Assembly (NCBI GenBank): GCA_013122435.1
Contig: WYDT01000005.1
Location: 1-64,000, forward strand
Length of the DNA stretch: 64,000 bases
From: Chloroflexi bacterium AL-N1
Lineage (GTDB): Bacteria; Chloroflexota; Chloroflexia; Chloroflexales; Roseiflexaceae
Reading direction: 5' to 3'
Under the pieces are notes generated by a model, which was not told the DNA's origin, ran no database searches, and worked only from the letters and a program-made list of their open reading frames with translations. The position numbers and the translations under genes were made by a program. Below are positions 16,940 through 24,268 of the stretch, piece after piece (position 1 is the stretch's first letter; each line of letters begins with the position of its first letter).

Positions 16940-18135
16940 CGCACCGATAAAATAGCGTTGGCGGCGTCGGCAATCTTGCCGCCGTAGTTGGTACCAGGCG
17001 AAGCCCAGCCCTGGCCGGTTGGGTTGTGTACTCGGCCTAACGGCTTCAACGTCTTTGCACTGCCGCGTAGTTTCGTCGGCAAACTGCGATAACTAAGAGC
17101 TTTGGCGATGATTTTGCGCTGTTCTGGCGTTGCTTCGTGGTCTTTCAGGGCGTAGGCCAGGAGTCGACCGACGTGAGCAGGGATAGAATGCGTTTGCCAG
17201 TCGGCAAAGCTCAACCCATACTCATAGCGGTGACGTTGGGTGTTGTAGGCCCAACGGGTATCACCGGCTACGCGCCATATCCGGTGACGACCATTGACAC
17301 CCAGACCCGCAGGGTTGCGCTGTGGCCTGGCTGACCAGAAGCTAGAAAGGTGACCTGTTTCATGAGCCATTTGTGCAATGACGACTAGTGGGTCGAGGCC
17401 GACCGAGGTACAGATATCGAAGTACTGCGGCACGATGACGCGCTCGATGTCGAACGATGTGTACTCATCGTGACGACGGTCGATGAGGAACTGAGCACAC
17501 TGCGCGGCAGTGGCACGCGGCGCATGCAACAGTGTTGTGTTGGCGTCAAGGAGTGGAATACGCTCAGGTACAGCCTGGCCGAGCCACTGCGCGACTTCAC
17601 TATGTACCCAATCGTGTGTCACAGCCCAGCCGGGACAACTCTTTTGGTTGGTGTAGTCGCGGTGAAAGGTGATTTCTTCCGGTCGAATATTCAGCCGCCG
17701 ACACAGGCCACCCAGGACCGCTTTGGTTCCCTCCCAAACGGCTCCACTTGGTCGTTTATCATCAAAAAAACCGACCATCTCGATACCGACTGAGTACCAG
17801 AATTTCCCGTTGACACGGCCTGAATTGCCCGTGCCAGCATGGATGCCCACGTTATACATCGGGGTAAACAGCCAAATCTTCTGATCAGGACCGACATAGA
17901 TATGAGGTGCACTACCCCAGCCCTTCCCGGCGTAGAAACGCTGCATACCTCGCATACTGGTCAGGCCACGCCATTGCTTTTCATTCGGGATATAAGTGTG
18001 ATGGAGCACAAGTTCAGTTGGGGGTAATGGACCAAAATCATAGCGCTCGACATACTCAAGCCACTCGCCAATAGTGAGACCGACACCAATCATGGGAGGG
18101 CTGCCGGTCGTAGGGTAATCGACGCGTACCGACAT
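16936..18135 (-). CDS. Endolysin: amidase plus glucosaminidase domains
   Basis: The 399-residue protein has two catalytic domains. Residues about 40-185 fit Amidase_2 (N-acetylmuramoyl-L-alanine amidase) with zinc-ligand region LVLHHTY (H45/H46), FHRDYT (H158) and SCPGW (C167). Residues about 200-395 fit a mannosyl-glycoprotein endo-beta-N-acetylglucosaminidase-type domain with IAQMAHETGHLSSFW, where E259 is the likely catalytic acid, followed by RPQRNPAGLGVNG. It should cut host peptidoglycan at two bonds. It follows a holin-like gene in the lysis set. No signal peptide is seen, so release probably needs the holin. Confidence 0.85.
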   Translation of the reverse strand: MSVRVDYPTTGSPPMIGVGLTIGEWLEYVERYDFGPLPPTELVLHHTYIPNEKQWRGLTSMRGMQRFYAGKGWGSAPHIYVGPDQKIWLFTPMYNVGIHAGTGNSGRVNGKFWYSVGIEMVGFFDDKRPSGAVWEGTKAVLGGLCRRLNIRPEEITFHRDYTNQKSCPGWAVTHDWVHSEVAQWLGQAVPERIPLLDANTTLLHAPRATAAQCAQFLIDRRHDEYTSFDIERVIVPQYFDICTSVGLDPLVVIAQMAHETGHLSSFWSARPQRNPAGLGVNGRHRIWRVAGDTRWAYNTQRHRYEYGLSFADWQTHSIPAHVGRLLAYALKDHEATPEQRKIIAKALSYRSLPTKLRGSAKTLKPLGRVHNPTGQGWASPGTNYGGKIADAANAILSVR

Positions 18136-18137
18136 GA

Positions 18138-18488
18138 TCAGTCCTCCATCTCTGGCAGATCACGCTTGAGCCAGCGCAGGCCCCAGGTCACCTGACCGAC
18201 CAGTGCACCAGCAATAGCTACGTCGATAGCTTCGAGCACATCGGCACCAGTGAGGAGCGCGACCGTTGCGGCAGCGAGGCCACAGATGAGTAAGGCCAGA
18301 ATAAAGACGTATGCCGGGGTGTACAGCACCCGATAGAACAAACGCAGGAAGAATGAATCTAAGCGCACCAGCGGACGCGGGTAGGCGACACGGAGTCGGT
18401 CGATAAGCAGTGAAGCTACCACGCCAGCGCCGCCAGCCGTCGCTAGATACTGTAGCAATGGTAACAAAACATCAGTGGTGTGAGTCAT
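18138..18488 (-). CDS. Holin-like membrane protein
   Basis: ATG 18488 overlaps the stop of the upstream gene as ATGA, so it is preferred over the longer frame. The 116-residue protein has two to three hydrophobic segments: residues about 7-28 (LLPLLQYLATAGGAGVVASL), 59-80 (YVFILALLICGLAAATVALL) and 85-102 (IDVAIAGALVGQVTW). The C-terminus is charged (LRWLKRDLPEMED). Size, topology and location just upstream of the endolysin suggest a holin. Sequence families cannot be assigned from the sequence alone. Confidence 0.6.
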   Translation of the reverse strand: MTHTTDVLLPLLQYLATAGGAGVVASLLIDRLRVAYPRPLVRLDSFFLRLFYRVLYTPAYVFILALLICGLAAATVALLTGADVLEAIDVAIAGALVGQVTWGLRWLKRDLPEMED

Positions 18489-18976
18489 GGTGTCAGCTTT
18501 CTTGTTTGATGTCGTAACTGGAGATAACGCTGTTCGCATTCTTCACGCTGTCGGTTGATCTCGGCGATCTGGGTCTGGTGTTTTTCTTGGAGTTGTTTCA
18601 CGATACGCTCAAGCTCATCATTGCGGAGACTAATCGCTGTGAGCTTTTGATTGAGTCGGTCGATCTGGCTTTGTTTCGCTTCTTTCGCAGCGTAGATCGT
18701 GGCTTTTTCCTGAAGTAATACGCCATACTGCTGCGAGAGAGCATCATTGCGCGTGTAAGCTTCCTTCAGGCGCTCCCAGAGTTCTGCGCGAAAGGCAGCC
18801 GCATCAGCGATACGCGCCTCATTCAACGTGTACTCAGACTGTTGTTCAGCCTGCTGATCAGCATGTTCCTGATCTTCCTGTTTGCCGCGTCTACTGAGAT
18901 ACGTCGTAATGATTGTGCGCAAGAGTTCACCGATGCCGAGCGCTGTAACCACGGTGAGCAGTAACTCAGGACTCAT
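18485..18976 (-). CDS. Membrane-anchored coiled-coil protein in lysis cassette
   Basis: The 163-residue protein has an N-terminal hydrophobic helix (residues about 4-25, LLLTVVTALGIGELLRTIIT) followed by a long Glu/Gln/Arg-rich coiled coil to the end. This is the shape of an i-spanin, but Chloroflexota lack a classical outer membrane, so a spanin job would be unexpected. It may instead be an antiholin or a scaffold for the holin. It lies between a small unknown gene and the holin-like gene and overlaps both. A GTG three bases upstream is an alternative start. Confidence 0.6.
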   Translation of the reverse strand: MSPELLLTVVTALGIGELLRTIITTYLSRRGKQEDQEHADQQAEQQSEYTLNEARIADAAAFRAELWERLKEAYTRNDALSQQYGVLLQEKATIYAAKEAKQSQIDRLNQKLTAISLRNDELERIVKQLQEKHQTQIAEINRQREECEQRYLQLRHQTRKLTP

Positions 18977-19241
18977 CACTGCGGCTGTGGTAGGTCAACC
19001 GTGCAATATTGACCTGGTTGTCCTTTACCAGAAACTCAACCTGATCACCTGGTTCAAGCGAGAAATCACACACCAGGCGACGACCAAAGTCATTGACCGT
19101 CTCACCTTCGCGGCGCTTCACGGTCTGCACGGTTTCAACGTGTTGTAGCTCGTTGTGGTCATCGACCACAAAGAACGCCGAGCCATGACCGGACTGAAAG
19201 AGCAGTGCGATGCCACGTTGAAATGACGAAAGAATAGACAT
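18966..19241 (-). CDS. First gene of the late operon, function unknown
   Basis: ATG 19241 with AGGGG upstream gives a 91-residue protein, MSILSSFQRGIALLFQSGHG and onward. It looks like a small beta-rich domain (GSAFFVVDDHNELQHVETVQ, VEFLVKDNQVNIARL) and is not recognised. It is the first reading frame after the promoter and leader terminator at 19262-19357 and overlaps the next gene, so it probably shares control with the lysis and structural genes. Confidence 0.6.
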   Translation of the reverse strand: MSILSSFQRGIALLFQSGHGSAFFVVDDHNELQHVETVQTVKRREGETVNDFGRRLVCDFSLEPGDQVEFLVKDNQVNIARLTYHSRSDES

Positions 19242-19261
19242 AGATCCCCTGTTGTTGTGCC

Positions 19262-19308
19262 AACAAAAAAAACCGCGACCAGTTGTAATCATCAACTGTC
19301 GCGGGTTA
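19262..19308 (-). terminator. Leader intrinsic terminator before late operon
   Basis: On the minus strand a bulged stem (arms AACCCGCGACAGTTG and CAACTGGTCGCGGTT around a 7-base loop) is followed by eight T. It lies between the promoter at 19326-19357 and the first late gene. Confidence 0.75.
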
Positions 19309-19325
19309 TTCCCTCTGACGGCACT

Positions 19326-19357
19326 AGTATAAATGTTTCACATGTGAAATATGTCAA
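19326..19357 (-). promoter_or_regulatory. Late-operon promoter with palindromic operator in spacer
   Basis: Minus-strand -35 TTGACA (19352-19357) is followed after 18 bases by TTTATA (19328-19333), or after 20 by TATACT. A perfect 14-bp palindrome TTTCACATGTGAAA (19336-19349) fills the spacer and should be a repressor site. Confidence 0.65.
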
Positions 19358-19401
19358 CAAAAAGGATACATTTCGCTGCCATTAGAGCGACAAAATCGGC
19401 A

Positions 19402-20124
19402 TTACTCTAGTATCCTCGGCCAGCACACGGCTGACTCTCCGCGCTGGCCACCACGGTACGCGGCTTCGTTTCGCAGAATAGTCGCCACACTCGACGCATG
19501 CCAGCGTGAGCCGCGAGGTGATGGTGATGGTAGTGCATCAGCGATGGTACGCAGAGAATGCGACTCACGCATCGTGTAAATTCGCTTCACAATCGAGGCC
19601 GCAATCGGGTCAACCTGAATACCAAACGATGAGCGCAGGTAACCGAACGGGACGCGCCCACCTTTCTCACCGTCTCGTTTGGCTCGTTCGTTGCGTCCAT
19701 CGGTGGTTCGAGCAACGATAGTATCGCGCTCAAGCTGGGCCAGCGCAGCAAACATCGTGAGGACAAACTGACCATGCGGTGTTGCGGTGTCTAAGCTCTC
19801 TTTGCAACTTACCAGGACTACACCGGAATTGGTCAGTTGTTCCACCAGGTCAAGCACGATCCTGGTCTTACGACCGAGCCGGTCGAGCGACAATACAATC
19901 ACGGCCTCGATGGTACGAGACCGTACAGCTTCAAGGAGTTGCGCGAGTCCTGGTCTTCCTGTTTCGTCTTTGGTGCCAGAGATACCAGCATCGCAGTATT
20001 CAGCGATACAAGCCCACTCTTTGACTTCGGCCATCGCTCGACAGCGGCGCCGTTGTACTTCGAGACCATAACCTTCATCGGCCTGGTCATCGGTGGAAAC
20101 GCGGAGATAGATAGCGGTTTGCAT
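19402..20124 (-). CDS. Serine recombinase (compact)
   Basis: ATG 20124 gives a 240-residue serine recombinase; AGAGGGA lies upstream. The resolvase domain has the catalytic Ser in YLRVSTDDQ (about residue 10) and the conserved LDRLGRKTR segment. A recombinase-type second domain follows (GKGGRVPFGYL-like region and SVATILRNEAAYRGG). Large serine integrases are usually about twice as long, so this lacks the zinc/coiled-coil C-terminal part and resembles the short phage or transposon types that end RGESAVCWP. It may integrate or invert the prophage; the att sites were not identified. Confidence 0.8.
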   Translation of the reverse strand: MQTAIYLRVSTDDQADEGYGLEVQRRRCRAMAEVKEWACIAEYCDAGISGTKDETGRPGLAQLLEAVRSRTIEAVIVLSLDRLGRKTRIVLDLVEQLTNSGVVLVSCKESLDTATPHGQFVLTMFAALAQLERDTIVARTTDGRNERAKRDGEKGGRVPFGYLRSSFGIQVDPIAASIVKRIYTMRESHSLRTIADALPSPSPRGSRWHASSVATILRNEAAYRGGQRGESAVCWPRILE

Positions 20125-20433
20125 AGCGGTATTCCCTCTGTACGGCAAGTTTCAACTTACTGCACACTGATGTCTGGATTAGTGGTTACTGGACAGAGGG
20201 ACACGGCTGCCGGTAGGAAGCAGCCGTGGAAGGAGTATGAAATGGAGCACAAAAAAGAGGTACAACAGGAGTAAAGCAAATGCTACTGATGCTATGACTA
20301 ACATAGAACATCAGCACAAAGAACACAATGGTTCACAAATACTACGAAGGGATGGGTCATTGTGGGCATAGCGACAGGCTGGGCCTGTCGGCAACGATGC
20401 TCAGATGTAGGAGAAAAAGGAGTTGCAGGGGAT

Positions 20434-20541
20434 TGTAGCACAGGGTGTCAACTCCAAAAAAGGAGTGGTTTCCCACTCCCTCGTTTAATTTGAATACTCG
20501 CTATAAAACGGGTAGATCAGCAGTGTAGCACAGGGTGTCAA
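20434..20541. repeat. 18-bp direct repeat pair, 90 bp apart
   Basis: TGTAGCACAGGGTGTCAA occurs at 20434-20451 and 20524-20541 and is identical. Both copies sit next to terminator hairpins. Confidence 0.8.
20456..20479 (-). terminator. Intrinsic terminator-like hairpin
   Basis: Minus strand: GGAGTGG stem with a short loop, then six T. It may back up the stronger terminator at 20558-20601. Confidence 0.6.
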
Positions 20542-20557
20542 TACTGCCTGTCAAACC

Positions 20558-20601
20558 AAAAAAGCCCATCGGCATGTCCTATCAAAGACATGCCGATGGG
20601 C
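20558..20601 (-). terminator. Strong intrinsic terminator of the early operon
   Basis: A perfect 15-bp stem (arms GCCCATCGGCATGTC and GACATGCCGATGGGC, 8-base loop) is followed on the minus strand by six T. It lies downstream of the gene ending at 20643. Confidence 0.85.
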
Positions 20602-20642
20602 AGGTTTACGTAGTCGCGTGGGCATTCTACCACAGAAGCACA

Positions 20643-21383
20643 TTAATCATATGCAGCCATATAATCATTCATCAATAGAGTTGTGTACTCGATTTTTTCT
20701 GTACAGCCTTCCATATACCGGGCAGCTTCCTCGATATCTGCAACGTTTTCGTTGTCGATACCACGTACCAGCGAATGAGTCATTGCATCACAATCACCAG
20801 TAGCACCAGTGAGCGAGTTGTGAATGTTTTGCATGTCACCTGGAATGTTGTCCATATCTGAGAGTTCACTATGAGCAGTACGGATAGTCATAATCTGGAC
20901 GATCATCTCAGTACGCCAGGTATCATCATTGATTGAGGGATTAAGGAGCAGGTACGACATCTCGCCTAATGCCTGGCCGACTGAGTCGACGTAGGGATAA
21001 ATCGCCAGTGTGTAGGCTTGTACCTCAGACGAGATTGCTGGTTCTGGGGTTGGTGGAATGGGAGTTGGTTCAATAGTTGGGGGAACAGGTGTTGGTTCGG
21101 TTGTTGGTGACGGTTCTACAGGTCGCTCTGTCGGTCGTGGTGCAACGGTGGCCAGCGGCGCAGTCGTTGCTACTTCGGTAGGTGCTGGGGTTGCTGTTGG
21201 CTCTGTCGTAGACACTTCCGACTGCATAACCTGTACGGTATCTTCATAGTCTTCAACGGGTTGACCGAGGAGATTCAACACCAGGCCGAGCAGACAACAA
21301 AACACCACACCACCACCGATACCACCGGCAATAAGAACAAGTATCTTAACCAGACGCGAGGAAGAACGAGACGCGGATGCCAT
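20643..21383 (-). CDS. Membrane-anchored protein with Thr/Pro linker
   Basis: ATG 21383 has an AAAGGAG site upstream. The 246-residue protein has an N-terminal basic stretch and one membrane helix (residues about 12-38, VKILVLIAGGIGGGVVFCCL). A Pro/Thr/Glu linker (about residues 55-115, with repeats such as PTTEPTPVPPT) follows, then an outward helical domain with two Cys (GDCDAMTHSL, MEGCTEKIEY). This layout is common among Chloroflexota surface proteins. It ends the early gene set and may be a lysogenic-conversion gene. Function is unknown. Confidence 0.65.
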   Translation of the reverse strand: MASASRSSSRLVKILVLIAGGIGGGVVFCCLLGLVLNLLGQPVEDYEDTVQVMQSEVSTTEPTATPAPTEVATTAPLATVAPRPTERPVEPSPTTEPTPVPPTIEPTPIPPTPEPAISSEVQAYTLAIYPYVDSVGQALGEMSYLLLNPSINDDTWRTEMIVQIMTIRTAHSELSDMDNIPGDMQNIHNSLTGATGDCDAMTHSLVRGIDNENVADIEEAARYMEGCTEKIEYTTLLMNDYMAAYD

Positions 21384-21443
21384 AGCTGGTACTCCTTTGG
21401 TGCTTCTCATATGCGAGAATACACCACAACACATATATGAATC

Positions 21444-21483
21444 ACAAGACCCGTCTATGTCTGTGCACATGGACGGGTCTTGT
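21444..21483. terminator. Long inverted repeat without T-tract
   Basis: Arms ACAAGACCCGTC and GACGGGTCTTGT with a 16-base loop lie between two minus-strand genes. There is no T-run on either side, so it may act as a processing or bidirectional hairpin rather than an intrinsic terminator. Confidence 0.5.
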
Positions 21484-21536
21484 GGCGACTGTAACAGTCG
21501 CGTGTTACCAGATCGGCACCAGGTTGTTAGGACTAC

Positions 21537-22217
21537 TTACACTGACTCGCTCTGCTTCTTTTCCCAGAGGACACGCATAACCTCATCATCTTCTGGGGTA
21601 TTTGGTTGCTCATCAGGGTCATTAGGGAATGGTCCTTCAAACTCGCCTTTCTCATTTATAAAATAGTAGTAGTCACTTTGTTTCACTGGTTCACTTGATT
21701 CACGTGATTCACTTGGGCGTTTGAAGCGCTCAGGCATATCGGCTACCACGCTCGGCGGGGTTTGCTTCGGCATTTTCGAGCGTGCAAAGGTGACAAGTTC
21801 CTCAATCTTGGTAAGGCGCTCCTCTGGTGTCATATCGCCATAGTTCAGTGCCATGTGAACCTCGTTGCTAAATGCAACGAGTATCCACCAGCAATTGATT
21901 AACGTCTTGAGGTCTGATGGGGTTGTAGCTGTTGATTGCTCATCAGTCGGGGTTGCCGCGTCGATCTCTTCATCGAGCATTGTGCGAAGTGCAGCAACAT
22001 CAACGTCTAAAAAACGTGCTCGTTCGATGGCAGTAATCAAACTCGTTCTGACCTCAAATGCTGCCTCATTCGATGAAACTGGTAAGAGAAGATGAGCTAA
22101 AGAAACCGATTGCGTGTGTGGTGCTGTCTGAAGAATAACAACCTCTTGTCCATCGTCAGTTTTTGTGCGACCAACCTCATACCCAAAAGTTCGGTGAGAG
22201 CGAAACAGTTGTTTCAT
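21537..22217 (-). CDS. Early prophage protein, function unknown
   Basis: This 226-residue protein starts MKQLFRSHRTFGYEVGRTKT. It appears to have an N-terminal beta-rich region, a helical middle with SDLKTLINCWWILVAFSNEV, and an acidic, disordered tail with a Tyr-rich patch (KQSDYYYFINEKGEFEGPFP). No family is recognised. It overlaps the start of the preceding gene in the leftward early operon by four bases. The middle might be a small helical binding domain; nothing supports an enzymatic role. Confidence 0.55.
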   Translation of the reverse strand: MKQLFRSHRTFGYEVGRTKTDDGQEVVILQTAPHTQSVSLAHLLLPVSSNEAAFEVRTSLITAIERARFLDVDVAALRTMLDEEIDAATPTDEQSTATTPSDLKTLINCWWILVAFSNEVHMALNYGDMTPEERLTKIEELVTFARSKMPKQTPPSVVADMPERFKRPSESRESSEPVKQSDYYYFINEKGEFEGPFPNDPDEQPNTPEDDEVMRVLWEKKQSESV

Positions 22218-22474
22218 TGGATATTCCCTCCCCGACTGGCATGGAGAACGGTTTTTGCATAAGCATACATATCAAAGCTTTTATCTTTGTTGGTGTAGCG
22301 ACATAATTCATCGTGAGTCACCAGTCGCTGACTATCTAACTGGCGAATTTCTTCAGTGGTGTGCTGGCCGTCGCGCATGGCATCAACCAGACTCACATAC
22401 TCCTCGCAGAGGGAAACAAGATACGTATCCATTGGTTGTCCTTGTGGAATGGTAGGCGAGGTTGTGGTACTCAT
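22214..22474 (-). CDS. Small early prophage protein, function unknown
   Basis: The 86-residue protein begins MSTTTSPTIPQGQPMDTYLV with AAGGAG upstream. It is largely helical (LCEEYVSLVDAMRDGQHTTE and DELCRYTNKDKSFDMYAYAK). It is coupled to the next gene by a 4-bp overlap. No known motif is seen. Confidence 0.55.
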   Translation of the reverse strand: MSTTTSPTIPQGQPMDTYLVSLCEEYVSLVDAMRDGQHTTEEIRQLDSQRLVTHDELCRYTNKDKSFDMYAYAKTVLHASRGGNIQ

Positions 22475-22544
22475 AATGCGACTCCTTAATGTATTATTTC
22501 ATTCAGGGTCTTTCCATGATACAACAATCTCGCTATTGATAATA

Positions 22545-22736
22545 CTAATGTGTGTTTGTTTTCGGGTAATCTGGTGCCAGTCTGACCACTTCACCAGCCA
22601 GAGCCGCAGCCGCGTCGATTTCTTCACGTAACTGCTGTGCTTTGCGGTAGGTCAATCTTTCCTGCTCCTCAGTGAGCCATTCATAGAGCGCCAGGGCAGC
22701 GCTCAGAGCCTCATCGTAGTTATTGATGGTAATCAT
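22545..22736 (-). CDS. Small helical early protein
   Basis: The 63-residue protein (MITINNYDEALSAALALYEW onward) is Ala/Glu-rich and almost entirely helical. It resembles the small helical proteins often encoded next to toxin-antitoxin or phage early genes, but no family can be named. It sits 12 bases from the preceding gene in the early operon. Confidence 0.5.
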   Translation of the reverse strand: MITINNYDEALSAALALYEWLTEEQERLTYRKAQQLREEIDAAAALAGEVVRLAPDYPKTNTH

Positions 22737-22748
22737 GGTGGTGTCTCT

Positions 22749-23042
22749 CTACCAGAAATTGATATGCTCGCCTTGATGTTCCTCGATGCGTGCCTGCGGG
22801 TAGATCTGTGCTAGCTGCTTTTCGGTTAGTTCATGCGAGTGAAACATAACGAGCGCGTGGTGATCAGAAAGCTTACAGGGCCATACACGTTTTTCGGCGA
22901 CAATAATGGCATCGAGGGGATATAAACCAGGTCCGAGACTGTAGCTTGTTGTTTCGTACAACCCATAGTCTTTGTTCTTGAAAAAGTCTAATGCTGAAAT
23001 CTCCCCTAATCCCTTGTTTGCTTCAATGACTGTTCTTTTCAT
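22749..23042 (-). CDS. Early prophage protein, function unknown
   Basis: The 97-residue protein begins MKRTVIEANKGLGEISALDF. A GAGGAAG site is present and the start overlaps the preceding stop as ATGA, so it is co-translated with the gene at 23039-23914. It has a SDHHALVMFHSHELTEKQLA segment with several His; whether they bind metal is not known. Confidence 0.55.
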   Translation of the reverse strand: MKRTVIEANKGLGEISALDFFKNKDYGLYETTSYSLGPGLYPLDAIIVAEKRVWPCKLSDHHALVMFHSHELTEKQLAQIYPQARIEEHQGEHINFW

Positions 23043-23914
23043 AATACTTCCTCGGTATCTGCACCTGTCGAGGCTATCATACTACGCGCCCACTGTTGAA
23101 TGTCAGGCCATTGCTCAACGGCGGCAGCGTGGAGATCAGACCTGCGCCAGTGTTGTCCAATGTATTCGCGGTCAATCTCTCTGTCGTCGCTCGGGTGATA
23201 ACTACCGAATGGTATCACGGTTGTGGTTGAACGTTTCCCCCAGTTCTCTTCACCTGCTGCCCCCAGTGGTAGGGCAATCTCGTGCAGTGAGACCAGATCG
23301 GGGTGTTTCTCCCGATTGACCAGGCTATCAGCAATCTCGCATATACGCATATGGTCGATGAGTGCACTATAGAGTCGCTCACTCATACGACTGTGCACTG
23401 ATAGCTGCACCATCGTCAGACATGGCGATCTGTCTGGCAGTTGTACAAAACCACGCACCGCCAGCCGCGAGACTTCACCGACAGGCCAGCGCAGCGCGAT
23501 GCCAGCCTCAGCACTGCGCTGTTGTGTCACGCGAAATGCACTATTGAATGTGTTAGTGACTGGCCCACTAGTTACCGGATAGAAATACAGGAACGGACCC
23601 AGATCCCAATGAGTGACTATTTCAGATGTATGAGGTCGCTGATGGCGAATGTCGATCTGTGGCATATCGAGATCAGTGAGGAAAGCATCAAGCTCGTCAC
23701 TCTTTCCGACTTCAGTGTGAAAACCAATGTAGGGAGCAAAGGACGGTCCCCGTGCCGTCCCTTTGTTTGAGCGAGAGGACGGGGCCTCTTCCGTTCGGGA
23801 CCGAGCCATCGTGTTGCCGTTTGCCCATTGTAAGATGGGAGTGAGCGGACGGGGCCGCTCCCGTCCGATGGTGTTGCGGCCTGGTCCGGTGGTGTCTGTG
23901 GTGATCGTTGTCAT
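23039..23914 (-). CDS. Early prophage protein with palindromic-element insertions
   Basis: The 291-residue protein starts at ATG 23914 after AAAGGATAC. Residues about 15-50 include GRERPRPLTP and RTEEAPSSRS, encoded by two palindromic elements (23773-23795, 23843-23867), so the native N-terminus is disrupted or the true start is at MARSRTEE (about residue 36). The rest is a compact alpha/beta domain with IGFHTEVGKSDELDAFLTDL, VTHWDLGPFLYFYPVTSG and a LHEIALPLGAAGEENWGKRS end. It is the longest early gene and could be a replication, recombination or defence-related protein, but no motif decides this. Confidence 0.5.
   Translation of the reverse strand: MTTITTDTTGPGRNTIGRERPRPLTPILQWANGNTMARSRTEEAPSSRSNKGTARGPSFAPYIGFHTEVGKSDELDAFLTDLDMPQIDIRHQRPHTSEIVTHWDLGPFLYFYPVTSGPVTNTFNSAFRVTQQRSAEAGIALRWPVGEVSRLAVRGFVQLPDRSPCLTMVQLSVHSRMSERLYSALIDHMRICEIADSLVNREKHPDLVSLHEIALPLGAAGEENWGKRSTTTVIPFGSYHPSDDREIDREYIGQHWRRSDLHAAAVEQWPDIQQWARSMIASTGADTEEVL
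23773..23795. repeat. Palindromic element
   Basis: In frame in the N-terminal part of the gene at 23039-23914 (EEAPSS). Confidence 0.85.
23843..23867. repeat. Palindromic element, GAGCGG/CCGCTC type
   Basis: Second copy in the same gene (ERPRPL). Both arms of the outer stem carry the compensated A-to-C and T-to-G change. Confidence 0.85.
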
Positions 23915-23937
23915 CGTTGTATCCTTTCGTTGTTGGT

Positions 23938-24031
23938 GAGCGGACGGGGCCGCTCCCGTCCAGGAGGGGCCTCTCCCGTCCTGGACGGGGTCTCTCTCAC
24001 TCTAGTATCGTGGAGAGGACAGGGCCTCTCC
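23938..24031. repeat. Cluster of palindromic elements and fragments
   Basis: A complete copy with the GAGCGG/CCGCTC stem (23938-23961) is followed by two fragments (23961-23981, 23982-24000) and a copy of the GACAGG type (24013-24031). No gene is present. Confidence 0.75.
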
Positions 24032-24050
24032 ATCACAGGTTATAAGCGGT

Positions 24051-24236
24051 TTATTGGCGACTCTTGCGTAGCATTCGTTGAAAGGCTTCCTCATCAACTT
24101 TGTCAGGATAGTCTTTAGGGTCGTGTTTTTGTATCAATCGGTCAATGACGATCTGTTCTTTCTTCTAATTCCACTCATCTTCAGGCATATCGAGATACTC
24201 GTCATCATCGTTGTTTTTTCTTTTCCAAAATGGCAT
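24051..24236 (-). pseudogene. Small early gene interrupted by an amber codon
   Basis: From ATG 24236 (GGAAG upstream) the frame reads 23 residues (MPFWKRKNNDDDEYLDMPED...), then TAG at 24165-24167, then 37 more (KKEQIVIDRLIQKHDPKDYP...) to TAA 24051. Both parts are charged and protein-like, in one frame, with no other start between them. The simplest view is a recent nonsense mutation in a 61-residue protein. Read-through or a suppressor cannot be excluded from the sequence. Confidence 0.6.
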
Positions 24237-24268
24237 AGGAAAGCACTTCCTACCGGCGTAAGCCAGTA

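Larger units (their letters stand above)
20149..20642. other. Non-coding region with hairpins and direct repeats
   Basis: No gene is supported in this 494-bp gap. It contains a 9-bp inverted repeat (CACGGCTGC at 20202-20210, GCAGCCGTG at 20220-20228), an 18-bp direct repeat (20434-20451 and 20524-20541) and two terminator-like hairpins listed separately. It separates the recombinase from the early genes and could hold recombination or regulatory sites. Confidence 0.5.

Noticed and set aside
18485..18976. Spanin (Rz-like) identity of the coiled-coil membrane protein.
   Set aside because: The shape fits, but the host appears to lack a classical outer membrane and no partner o-spanin lipoprotein is encoded. 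It is left as unknown.
23039..23914. Identification as a replication or recombination protein (RecT or similar).
   Set aside because: No motif of these families is visible; position in the early region alone does not support the name.
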